Shown here piece after piece: positions 15,701-27,355 of a DNA stretch of 64,000 bases. Within the stretch, counting starts at the first letter, position 1, and each line of letters begins with the position of its first letter. The notes under the pieces were generated by a model, which had not been told where the DNA came from, did no database searches, and worked only from the letters and a program-made list of their open reading frames with translations. A program made the translations under genes and the position numbers. The stretch comes from Tubulanus polymorphus (lineage: Eukaryota; Nemertea; Palaeonemertea; Tubulaniformes; Tubulanidae), in contig NC_134028.1 in NCBI RefSeq assembly GCF_964204645.1, forward strand, positions 23,472,153-23,536,152. The letters run 5' to 3'.

Positions 15701-18700
15701 CGTAATTAACAACATCGATGAAGAACATGCTGTTAAGGAAATGTTTACCATGTTTACTCGATAATCCCGATGTTGTTGCGAGTGGAATCACTCAAAATGA
15801 GTCAGTTTGTTTAAAGTTTACCGATACTGTTGGTTTTAAGTAATGACCTACGCTATTGCAATTGAGAGCAAATTATTTACTGGAAATCTTCACTGCTTTT
15901 AGGTTCTTATACCAAATTGTCCTTCGATCATCGAGTCCAAGGGTCATCTCGCAAAGTCATTAACCATCGGCATAGCTTTGAGATCCAATCACTCCAATTA
16001 TATATTTCCACTATACGGCGAGACCTCGGTTATTGATAAGTCTGCAACAACAAGTATGTGAGTTCAACAGCATCCTTAGTAACGTTCGCTCAGACCGGTG
16101 TAATGAAGATCAAACGATCAAAAGAAGTCTGCGCTTACTTTTTTAACAAGACGTCTTGCCATTCTCTCAAGCCGACAAAAGCCGACATTATTTACACGGA
16201 CGATAACTAGTAACGATACTTACTTCGTTTTAGTCCGGGAAAGTCGTTTGTACGGCTTATTGCTTCTCATCATTCACGTCACAGCACAAAACAAATATAC
16301 AATATCAGATTGGAGATAATCTCATTGGGACCTGAAGTGCCAGAGGGACCAAAACCGAGATAGATCGTCATGCAAACAGTGAACTGCAATCATTTCACAT
16401 CAAATTGCAGGACTTATCGTTTTCATAACGAAGTTTTTCCGAGCATGAAATTTGCTTATATCGAATTCATTTATTCATCAATTCCAACCGTATACGAATG
16501 AACATACAGCTAGATTATATACAATCTACATTTATGGTAATCATTCTATTTCATTAGAAACATTGCGAGATTTGAGTTCTGCAAAATCAGAGATGGAACG
16601 TTTCTCGAAAATGCGAGGGAATTGATATAGAAATATTTGATCCTCGTTATTAACTTTCACTCATTCGCCCTGGGGGAATTCATTCTTATTGAAGATAGTG
16701 GAAAGAAATGAAACCAGTCTCATATTTGCAAACTCCGAAGATTCTCTGCGATATTGCTGCATTTGCAATTTGATCCCTCCGAAACAAAGAGATCTGTCGT
16801 GAGAATGATTTTATAACGTTTACTCCCCGACGATTCGTGAACTTCAGCCGTTTAGAATTTTCCTAAAAGAATCCCACGTTGAAACGATCGACGAACACAA
16901 TCGGGCAGTTTTTCGAATCAACCCGATGAACTAATAATGAAACGTATCGGCGCATTTTGGTTGTTACATTATGAATGCGGGATTAATGTCTACAAGGCGT
17001 GTAATCTTCCGAGGGATGCCCCATCAATCAGAACACACACCGTCGTCACGAACAAACCCGATCCAGAGGAGTCCTATTCCCACTATTAACGTCAGTACTC
17101 GATACTTCCTGGACGAGGGGGTCAGGTAGACGTTTACATTTCCGGCGCATATATTTCACTGTAAATCGAGCTATTTCGTCACGTGACTGTCGCTAGATTG
17201 ACGTCACTAGCGACGGTCGTTTTAGACTTCAAACGCACCACACTTAATCAATTTTAGTTGTCGTTTCATTGTTCGAATAAAGCCGGATTCTTTTTTCAAG
17301 AGATGAGAATTTCCAAAAGCGAGGAACAAGTCTAATGAAGCATCCGTCTGTTTTTATCTTCTGTCGTTTATCGATGCCAGCACTGATATCCCCTTGCACA
17401 GAAGTCGCGTTGAATTCCTCGTCGATTAAACTTGAAGGCATCAAAAATAATTAAAAATGAACGTAAAAACGCAGAAAAAATGAACAAGCGAACTTCTAAA
17501 TTCGGCCAGGGCGGATTTAGAGGGTGTTCTCGGAGGTCCAGACACCTACCTTCTCGTTGAGATTGTCCTTTTCGTTAAGACAGAGATCATTAAAACCCGT
17601 AAATTTGATATGGTCTTCCTCTCGTAAATTGGAAACTTTCGAATGTATTCCTTCAAAAAAAAAACTTGATACCGAGGTAGGAACCAAAATAGAGGCCTTT
17701 TCCTAGGCAGCTTTATTCGAGAAATGCCTTTTCTTTTCTTCTCAACCCCACCTTACAATTTCCCAGATCTGGCCCCGATTTGGTCTGAAGTAAGAGGGCA
17801 TTTTGCTTCGAACGTCTTATAGAAGATGGATATCTTAATCACTTTCTATAAAATGCATTCTGGTCTTCATTTGAAGGTAAAATAGCTAGATCGATTACAA
17901 GCACTTGACATCGGTAAACCTCACAGTATAGCGAACGCGGCAAACCTTACTGTATTGAGAACGCGGCAAACCTCACTGTATAGAGAACGCGGCAAACCTC
18001 ACTGTATAGAAAACGCGGCAAACCTCACTGTATAGCGAACGCGGCAAACCTCACTGTATAGCGAACGCGGCAAACCTCACTGTATAGAGAACGCGGCAAA
18101 TCTCACTGTATAGAGAACGCGGCAAACCTCACTGTATAGAGAACGCGGCAAACCTCACTGTATAGAAAACGCGGCAAACCTCACTGTATAGCGAACGCGG
18201 CAAACCTCACTGTATAGCGAACGCGGCAAACCTCACTGTATAGAGAACGCGGCAAACCTCACTGTATAGAGAACGCGGCAAACCTCACTGTATAGCGAAC
18301 GCGGCAAACCTCACTGTATAGAGAACGCGGCAAACCTCACTGTATAGAAAACGCGGCAAACCTCACTGTATAGCGAACGCGGCAAACCTCACTGTATAGA
18401 GAACGCGGCAAACCTCACTGTATAGAGAACACGGCAAACCTCACTGTATAGAGAACGCGGCAAACCTCACTGTATAGAGAACACGGCAAACCTCACTGTA
18501 TAGAGAACGCGGCAAACCTCACTGTATAGAGAACACGGCAAACCTCACTATATAGAGAACGCGGCAAACCTCACTGTATAGAGAACACGGCAAACCTCAC
18601 TGTATAGAGAACACGGCAAACCTCACTGTATAGAGAACGCGGCAAACCTCACTGTATAGAGAACGCGGCAAACCTCACTGTATAGAGAACACGGCAAACC

Positions 18701-19920
18701 TCACTGTATAGAGAACACGGCAAACCTCGCTGTATAGAGAACACGGCAAACCTCACTATATAGAGAACGCGGCAAACCTCACTGTATAGCGAACGCGGCA
18801 AACCTCACTGTATAGAGAACACGGCAAACCTCACTGTATAGAGAACACGGCAAACCTCGCTGTATTGAGAACACGGCAAACCTCACTGTATAGAGAACGC
18901 GGCAAACCTCACTGTATTGAGAACGCGGCAAACCTCACTGTATAGCGAACGCGGCAAACCTCACTGTATAGAGAACGCGGCAAACCTCACTATATAGAGA
19001 ACGCGGCAAACCTCACTGTATAGAGAACACGGCAAACCTCACTATATAGAGAACGCGGCAAACCTCACTATATATAGAACGCGGCAAACCTCACTGTATT
19101 GAGAACGCGGCAAACCTCCCTACATAGAGAACGCGGCAAACCTCCAGTTCGTCGACCAGAAAAAGAGTAACGTCAAAGCGGAACGTTTAGTCGAAGATGA
19201 ATCACATATTAATGGTTAAAGTTTCCGATGCACGAAAACAACACAACTGAAGAATAACTGCTCGAGTCTTGAGTTTCAGCACAGTAAATCGTCAGGATAT
19301 TATAAGCTTAAACATCCGATTTTATGGGAACTAGAAATTCCATTGCTAGCCGTAAATATGCCGTCACTTCAGTACTGGCTTTTGATGACATCGTAAAATT
19401 CGGACGGATGGCAATTTACGGTATTGCTTTTATAGTCTTCCCGGTGGACTTAATGATTCCATATATCAAATAGTTGGCGAAAAGTATCTCGGAATACTTT
19501 ATTTTCCGTTCGATTTAATTCTAAGCAAAAAACCTGTTAAAGTAAATGCGACTCACCTTGAATAAACGGGTACATCTTACAAATGGCCGCTCCTAGGTAC
19601 CAAGTATGGGTTACTCCTTCTACCATTTGGACCCACATCGGGCAGCACGACATGAGGAAATCAGCTACGGCCAGATTAGCTATGTAAATGTTAGTCGTAC
19701 TTTTCATGTGTTTATTGAAGACGACCACACAAATGACGGCAATATTTCCGAAAAAGGCTACGATTATGATGACGACATAAACGATAATTTTCAAAGCGAT
19801 TTCCCAGGTCGGGATATCGGCCGGTTTTGTATATTTTATTTCGGACAGATTATACGTCGGTGAACAGCCTTCTCGCGCTAATGCCAACAAGTCCAGGTTA
19901 GAAGTGTTACAAGTAGCCAT
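767..19920 (-). CDS. Rhodopsin-class peptide GPCR, partial (TM7 exon off the left edge)
   Basis: Three coding exons on the minus strand: 19557..19920, 1368..1828 and 767..871, with GT-AG introns whose phases fit (1, then 0), giving about 310 residues. The start is the ATG at 19920 (good context, aaacgATGG). Exon 1 has sequons at N5 and N24, TM1 (about 41-68, with the GN of helix 1), TM2 with LAVAD, and the TM3-top cysteine C114. Exon 2 has the end of TM3 with a CDRF motif (DRY position), then FPLK, TM4, a cysteine-rich second extracellular loop and TM5. Exon 3 is TM6 with CWVP. No NPxxY exon was found down to base 1, so the 3' end is missing. The loop and TM6 pattern suits neuropeptide receptors (NPFF/QRFP/SIFamide/trissin-like), but I cannot name the ligand. 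It would act at the plasma membrane as a Gq/Gi-type peptide receptor. Confidence 0.85.
4848..5230 (+). repeat. Interspersed repeat A, copy 1
   Basis: Begins with gagtcgatgtgcacttcg and ends with gctagactggttgccggg followed by a CAAAATAACTTTATTGATC tail. Both ends match, in order, the element at 24536-24775 and, in the opposite orientation, elements in intron 1 of the S genes. The middle is longer and diverged here. No coding capacity was seen; it is a non-autonomous element of unknown class. Confidence 0.6.
15264..15287. repeat. (TA)n microsatellite
   Basis: About eleven uninterrupted TA units within the GPCR intron. Confidence 0.85.
17913..19145. repeat. 26-bp minisatellite, about 47 units
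   Basis: Tandem array with unit CGGCAAACCTCACTGTATAG + AGAACG, period exactly 26. Units differ at a few fixed positions: AGCG, AGAG or AGAA before AACG, and GCGG or ACGG after it. The AGAA and AGCG variants recur every 6-7 units in the first half (to about 18400), while ACGG variants appear only from about 18425 and tend to alternate with GCGG units. This points to local multi-unit amplification. It sits in GPCR intron 1, some 0.4 kb from the 5' splice site. Confidence 0.97.
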
Positions 19921-20270
19921 CGTTTTAATGTTTCTTAATAAAATCCCACTAATAAACAAACGTTAACGCACGCTTTATCGTTCAAACCGTAGTCGTCCAT
20001 TGAAGTACATAGCTGTATGTTGCTCCATCGATATCACAGAAAATCTGCCCATTAATTCAATCTATGAAATCCTTTATCGAAATTCTTATCGTCTTGTTTT
20101 TAATAAAACGTTTTATGCTTTTTATCGTCTCTGGCAAATCATTTTTTTTCGCAATAATTTCATAGCGTCGTTCGATAAATCATCACGTCGAAAATTCATA
20201 AATTCTCGATCGTCTTCGGACCTCTTTCGCCGAGTCGAGGAATAGCTGCAGATCACAAAGCGATTTACAC

Positions 20271-20278
20271 TTATATAG
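20271..20278 (-). promoter_or_regulatory. Candidate TATA box of the rhodopsin-class GPCR gene
   Basis: On the minus strand this reads CTATATAA. It would place transcription start near 20245 and give an unspliced 5' UTR of about 320 nt before the ATG at 19920. The upstream 200 bases (20400-20580) are richer in CG than their surroundings. This rests on motif and position only. Confidence 0.4.
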
Positions 20279-23200
20279 CGACGGAACGCGCTCATCTAGA
20301 AACACGGCATTAGCGCCATCATAATCGTTCACTGGTTGCCTAATCGGTCAAAACATCGCAAATATGTCCCCTCTTCTGAAATCCGAACTTCTCGATTCGA
20401 CTAATTCTCCCCGGGAATGGGAACCGAGCCTGGACCGTGTGTAAGACCGAGCACCGTCAGAGCGTCTGGAGCGATAACTGTTGGAAGAAAAATATCAGCA
20501 ACGGACGGCAGCTCTCACTCGCCTGCGTGATCCGCACGCGTTCACTGACAAGAGCGCGCTCTCTTACAATTTCACTCGCCACTTACTTAACCCCACAATT
20601 TAACCTTATAATTTAGATTTTCCCTGGACGACATTTTGCCGTTTGAAGACATCACAGTGTATGTTAGCCATTGTGGTTTGACCATTTTTGTACTTTATGT
20701 CCATCGCACACGTCGCAGGGAAACAGGAAAACACGGAATCACAGAAACACGGAATCGGATATGTTCAACCTCAGAAATATTGTTTTCCGAATCATGTGTG
20801 TATAGTGTGCGTTTGGCTTTAGGTTGACCTTGGCAAAACTTTTGGGTTTCGGAAGTTAAGTGGATTTGCGGTAGTAACGAAAGATAATCATAAGGCACAA
20901 ACAATAGTGCCGCATAATTTCATACTTTTATACATCGAGTCACGAACGTAATCTAGTATTAATCAATTTTCGAATATAAAAATTGTCGTCACTGGCATTA
21001 GCTTGAAAAACAACAAAAAGCAATTTCATCGCAACGATTACTCTTGAGACCGTGTTTATCAGATCAACAACTATCCAATCTAGGAGATCGATTTTCTCTA
21101 AACTGAATTCTCATACAATGAATTAGAATTGAATAGGTATTCGGAAACTAGACCTGTCTGCGCGAAAAAGATCTCGCGTTTGTTTTATTCAGAATGAAAT
21201 ATCCAGATGGAAATAATGTTCATAGGTTATTATTCAATAGTTCATAGGTTGCATTTAGATATGATGATAAACGAGTCTCGTATTCAAAATTAGAATTAGT
21301 TTGATCCATTAAATCATTTGCAATCCCAATTTCCATTCTCCCAAACATAGGCAATTTTGTTCTCTTTTTTTCACTATGAATATGCCTTCTGGGGGACGGA
21401 GTCGAACGCGTTTTAGACATTCAAAAGAATTTTCGTGGCTAAAAATGAACGCGTTTTCCTGGAATCGAAGCGCCTCTGAAACACTGGTTAGATAAACACA
21501 ATTAATCGTTTATCATTGACAAATGGCGATCGCATTGCAGTTTAAATACTGTGCTAAAAGTGTCCCTTAATGAGACGAGGGTATAGTGCCTGCAACGTAA
21601 ACATAGACAATGTATAGTCCTTTACGTGGAATATGTAACCAAAGATTTGCACTGACACTTAAAAGTGTGCTTTTCTTCGATAAATATTAACTATTAATAG
21701 AGCGATAATCATAACGGCGAATTCTACGTTCAGGTTGTCAGTTGAAGACTTTTTACTTAACAAGAAAAGCAAATGTCGTCTATTCATCTGAAGACCTCGT
21801 CTGACGCACGCATTGTTTCATGTAGCCAAAGCACTTGAACTGCCCTAGCAACTAGTTATTTCGTCGAAAGGCCAATAAAATGTTCACCTTGAACTTACGA
21901 TCAGATTTCCTCAAATTATCTAATATTTTATGAACATTAATGTCGCATATGATTAATGAAAATTCGTTTTCTGAATTTTGGCATAAGAAATTTTCATTCA
22001 ATAATAATAAAATGTTTACAGCGCGTTGACATCGACTTGACAGACTTATCACGCGAATAAATCATGGCTCAAAAACAATTTTGATACGTGTTATCGTGTA
22101 GTGAAATCTTTCATTCGTATCCCTTATATAATCCCTATATACCGCAGTCTTCATATAACGAAGGCGGAAATACCAGCCGATGGTGTCGTCACAGCAGAGA
22201 GGATGGATCAAACTTGTTGGTACAAGTGACGCGTAAGCCGGAATCGTAGGTCGTCGACTATGGAGAGGTCGTGGAAATCCGGACACAAATCTGGTCCATA
22301 TCAAACATTTGAGCCGCTGTCTGAATCTGCTCGAATATGAATTACCGGATTGCCGATGACACGCGTATTACTAAGGCTTATATGGCTGATTCTTAAACGC
22401 GTCAAGTCGAGTACAAGATGATTCTTTTTACTGAATATGGGCAGAACAGCCGAATTCCATTATCACAAAAAATATGAACTGCTGTCTGTAGCAAATAGAC
22501 TGAATAAATGAAAAATCTTAAAAATCAACTGAGGCAAGTTGCTCATAATAATGATAATTATAATAGTAATGATAATACAATAATATACTAATATGTGTCT
22601 TATATAGTGCTAAATCCATCGAAGCTGCTCAGAGCGCTTAAGTTGGTTGGAGTTAGCTGTGGACAAATGCTTCAACTTCAACTACTGTTACTGGCATATT
22701 TGTTACCATTATTCGAGCAACCATGACCTCTGGCGCTACCAAGAATAAGTATTAACTACAGGAGTTTGATCGGAACTCAAACACCAAAATGACTTTATTC
22801 TTGGATCTTGTTGATCTTTTTGATATTGAAATAACGACAAACTTCCCTATTATTGATTTGATGATTGATTTTTAGATTCAACTATACTTATTTGGTTTTT
22901 CCTATTTACAATACATTAAAGACGATTTGTTATGCACCTCAAGACCTTCCCCTACCCGGGAGTGCGCTCATGGATACAATTCACTTTGAGGACCTCTGTT
23001 ATCAAGCTTGTGTACTCTGGCTACTTTGTCCTTGTTTCTAGATTATTGCGCAGCTTACGTTTCGTCTCGTTTGACGATGATTTCACCAGACACTGGACCC
23101 GTGTATATAATACTTGTGACATTTATACCCGGTTTTTCTGCTGCTTCGGAACCGACGCCGGCGCGAATCGAAACCTCTCACAGGCTAATGACAGTTTATC

Positions 23201-24535
23201 TCTGCAACAAGTAGGATTTCGATACTATCATCATCTGCTGTCCACATCATTCGAAGAGACAAACCGAAACAAAGAGCTCGTGATAGGATAAAAAGTATTG
23301 ATAACTCTCGAAAATCTACAAAGTACATGATGCTGAACTTAATCCGTTGACGGCAGAAGCTTAGTTTAGTTTAGTTTATTTGACGAACCCATCAATTAGA
23401 TACAAGCAAGTTGCAAAGAAACAATATGAGCACGTCAGGGGTACACAAAATACTAAGGATTGTCAAAGTTGAACCCCTGCTGCATAGATGAATACAAATT
23501 CTAAAGTACAAAAAGCGGAAGAATGAGCGACAGTGACGAGGGTCTAGCAGTGACTATGATGATATCAAAAATAAAGAAGTATAAGTTGAGACATACATCT
23601 TGCTTACTTCAGGTGATAACAAGAAAGGAGGTTGAGTGTGGTTAATGCAGTTTTTGTGAGAAAGCTTCGCTGGAACCGAAAGCTATATCAACAGTGATTG
23701 TTTTATTCTAGTATGTGAAAGGCTGATTAAGGAATCGAAAAAAAGGCTAGCCGGAAACCGCTGCTCGCGAAAACCAGCCTTTTTCTTATTCGTAAGTCCT
23801 GTGGTGGAAAGTTAAGCCCGTGACAGACTAGACGAATCGGTTTCTGATTGATGATTACTCCATCAGATGATTACTCCAAGCACGAACCAAGCATGCTAGA
23901 TAGTATGACCGCGAGTTTTTAATCAGGGATTATTAATTTAGCTCAGTCTATCACCTGCAACGAATAAATTCAGTTACAATATGCTATGATTGATTTTAGT
24001 TCTAATAAATAGATTCGTTTGTCATCTGTTAAATTCTGTATAATAGTGGGTTTTAAACTTAAACCGTGAATGCTTCGTCGAAGAAATTCGCCTAGTCTGT
24101 CACGAGCTTTACTGTGACGTGGTTGTGTGTTTGTGTGTGTTGATGAAATTTAGCCGTTAGTAACGAGTGACATTTTTTGTGATTTCTTGTTTTAATTGAC
24201 ACGAATTACGAGTCGCGCGCGCGCTCGGATTTTAAGTCGTCCATGAAACTACAGCCGCGGTAAATATCGGTTGATGATGTTAATTATCCCCCGTGTACGC
24301 CTAGGCTGATTAATAACAATTTGTCGCCCGGAGAATATTTCTATTCGTGACCTAGTTTACCACTTCAGAAATACTCGCGTTCGATGCCGTCAGTCTAACA
24401 ACATAAGATTTTTTAGATGGACATTGATTGCTCTTAAAGGATGACACACCTAAACAATTTGTGCCAATAGTACATTTTAACGCCGTAAAAACCGTTACGA
24501 TAATGATAATGTACACGCGTATACATTGATGGCCA

Positions 24536-24775
24536 GTATGCATAGGGGTTCTGTGTGAGTCGATGTGCACTACGTCATCGATATTGGGGTTTAAAAATAG
24601 CAATTATAATTGCGAATTTTGGCATTTATTTTGATGATCATGATTATCGATTATTTTGGAGAGGGTGTGTACTACGTCATCAATATACCGGGCTAGACTG
24701 GTTGCCGGTCAATTCAATTCAATCATCGGTATCCAAATCAAAAGCAACTCTATTGATCTTTAATGTTATTTTTTT
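24536..24775 (+). repeat. Interspersed repeat A, copy 2
   Basis: The compact form of the element: gagtcgatgtgcactacgtc at the left, an internal near-copy of the same phrase around 24667, then gctagactggttgccggt and the CTTTATTGATC-type tail. The reverse complement aligns over about 200 bases with S2 intron 1 (41266-41462). Confidence 0.65.
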
Positions 24776-24804
24776 CATCGTCGACAGTATTGAGTGATAT
24801 ATGT

Positions 24805-24905
24805 GTTTAACGAATAAAACCCACAGTTACTTCTGTAAAAACAGTTTATTGCCTCACAGTTTCGAGGTTCAAACTAAACCTCATCTTCAGAGGAACAAAA
24901 AATAC
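24805..24905 (-). mobile_element. Repeat B copy with hammerhead-like motif (Penelope-like tail?)
   Basis: About 100 bases match 31252-31352 closely. On the minus strand 24890-24859 reads CTGAAGA, a GAGG/CCTC stem with an 11-base loop, then CGAAAC, which resembles the core of a hammerhead ribozyme. Penelope-like elements are known to carry such motifs in their terminal repeats. No reverse transcriptase was seen next to it. Confidence 0.45.
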
Positions 24906-26481
24906 AATAATGATGTTAAAAGTCAACTCTACGCTGAGATTTACATCAGTTCACTGCTGTCAATGTATGTGTTATTTTCAAGGCGTCGATAAACTTTCAA
25001 ATTAGTTTTTTTTTAATGTTAGAGCTCATTTCATCAAACCAACCAGCTAATACAGTCGCATTTCTATCGAGGGAAGGATAATTGTTTTTATAACGATTTC
25101 GCAGGCATGTCACCGAGAAGAGTTCAGGTATTTTAAGCACTCAGTGTTTGTTTGCTAAGAAATGACAAAACCGTGCTTCATGAAAACTAAATTGAAGTAT
25201 CTTGTCGATACCATTCCTTCGTGTATACACTAACCAAAGTACGTTGTTTGCTAAAACGTTGTTCAAGATAAAGCTTTGAACATCAGCCGTTCTAATGATA
25301 TCCTTGTTGGGCTGTGGCCTCTATTCCTGGAACCTCGGGCAACTGGACCCAGTTCCACAGTTGTGAGTTAGAGTTAACTCTGAGTTGAAATCAGTTTATT
25401 TTCAATGAGTCAACGAGTAAATCTTAACTCAGAAAACTTTGGAACTGGGCCCTGTAGTCTTTGGGCAGAATTGAGGAGTTTAAAAAATAGCGCTTCGTTC
25501 GTCCGATGCTAAAACGAAGATTATGTTCCTCGCCGTTATTTTTTCCCATGCTCGTCTGCCATAAAGATACCGTTATGTTTACCGACACGGATTCGTGGAG
25601 AATCGAAGCGGGGCAATTGTTTAAACACGTAAAACCGCTAAACAGATATTTACCACGGGAAAGAGCGCGTGATAGGATCGGTTTGAACACGGCAATTGAT
25701 GACATTTGCTAGCACTAAATTTCTGCGGGTCGAGGATCTTAGTGCGAAGAAGTTTGGATATTACCACATATCAATCATCAGTCGGACGCTCCGAAGATTC
25801 ATATTTCAGTACGACAGCGATCTATTTTGATTTACCCGAACTTCGCGTGTATCGGTACCATCGATTTCCCCTGAGGGAAAGTCGAGAATGACGGCGTACA
25901 TCATCTGCACTTAGCATTTTCTCCATTGTCAACTATCAATGCTATTACTCACTGAGTTTAATTCATTTCCGACGGCCCCGATACACTTTTAATTAAATAA
26001 GACCCAGTAAAATGTCGTTCGTTAAATAGAGAAGAAAGGCGAGTTGACGAGCAGCGATCGGATTGTTGCTATACCTTTCACATTTTCGCGATCGTTGCTC
26101 GATTTAATCAATGGATTTCTTTTTTCTTAACATCTTGCGATCCGACGTTCTGTGTGTTTAGTCGACGCGAGTTAATGCGCGATTACACGAATTTATTTCC
26201 ACTCCTGGAAAAAGTGAAAAGCTCTTTCAATGTCTAGAAGAATTGCCTTCTCAAATCGTTGTAATTGTAATGTATGTATTTGCATTTGAATTGTATACGC
26301 GGACTAGCTACGTTTTCTGATGTAAAACGTCATCGTGAATGTAGATTTTATTTCGTTGAGATAAACGACGATGTAAAGCCGAACGCACACGACGCAGGGA
26401 AACACAGAAACTCGGAAACAAACATTTCGAAAACATAGAAGTTTCCCGAAACCACGTTTCTCGTTTCTCGTGAACGCACAC

Positions 26482-26524
26482 GACACAGGGAAACATGTTT
26501 CTGTCTTGCGTGTTTCCCTGTGTC
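26482..26524. repeat. 14-bp inverted repeat (hairpin)
   Basis: Arms GACACAGGGAAACA (26482-26495) and TGTTTCCCTGTGTC (26511-26524) are perfect, with a 15-base spacer. The phrase CGCACACGACRCAGGGAAAC also occurs at about 26386 and, slightly changed, at about 20703, so it belongs to a dispersed repeat. Confidence 0.7.
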
Positions 26525-27355
26525 GAGTCACTTCATCGGCTTAATGAAAACCTTAAATGTAACGTAAAAAGGCTTTCTGATCACTGAAACATTTATTCCA
26601 TCCGACAATACTATCGAGTCGCCAGAACGTTGCATATATATCTTCGAAATACTTTTTTCTTTTTCTACGCAAGTAGGGGTAGATAACTCTTGTAAGCATC
26701 GATCAAGAACTATATCTTTATTGAGCTCATTACGGCCGCCGGTTTTCCATCGAACCGTGCATAAGTACTGACATAGCGGCCGAGGATTCACTCAGTAAGT
26801 TATGAGACGTTTTTATGAATTCAGACATGAAATCGGATTATCGCTGATGAGGGGTATGATTCTATTGCTACGGATTCGTCTATTTTCTCCGTGCACAGTT
26901 ATTTGGCTTTAGTTGGAAAATGAATCCCGAATTCAGGATTCCGATGATTGTAGAGATAATTGAAGGTTATTGGGCAATATACTATTTACTGGCTAGGAAA
27001 TTGATGACTGACATCCCGATATGTATTGGATTACAAGCGAATTTTGCACGATGCAGTCTCTCGAAGCAAAAGCGATTATACGAGAAAGGCTTGTCTACAT
27101 GCCATCTAACGGACAATAATCCACAATTTTCATTATGAGATTCTATACATTTATTGGGAGTCGAGACATAGATGTATAACTTACATATAAATAAATTCGA
27201 AAGTATCAAGTACAAAGTTTGTATATAAAAAGACCACATTATTAACGATCACCAAACAACCAAAACCCCGAGGTTTTCTAACAAATGTCTGAAGATGGAT
27301 ACATAGACCGACACTAGACTAATTGATAGCAATATCTAAAGTGAGCCGCATATAT

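Larger units (their letters stand above)
1829..19556 (-). other. 17.7-kb intron 1 of the GPCR gene
   Basis: No exon or gene could be supported in this stretch. It contains an interspersed repeat copy (4848-5230), a short TA microsatellite (15264-15287) and the large minisatellite (17913-19145). The scattered open frames are short, lack homology I recognise and have no splice or codon pattern in common. Confidence 0.7.
20280..27355. other. 7-kb intergenic region, no supported gene
   Basis: Between the GPCR promoter and the 3' end of the carboxypeptidase I see only repeat A and B copies, a (simple) AT-rich stretch near 22540-22600 and the hairpin at 26482-26524. The open frames here are short and unrelated to any family I know. 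Confidence 0.6.

Noticed and set aside
17913-19145. CRISPR-like array
   Set aside because: The 26-bp units are contiguous, with no unique spacers, in an animal intron; it is a minisatellite.
22932-23291. 119-codon open frame on the plus strand
   Set aside because: No family resemblance, no signal or splice pattern, and a second frame is open over the same bases.
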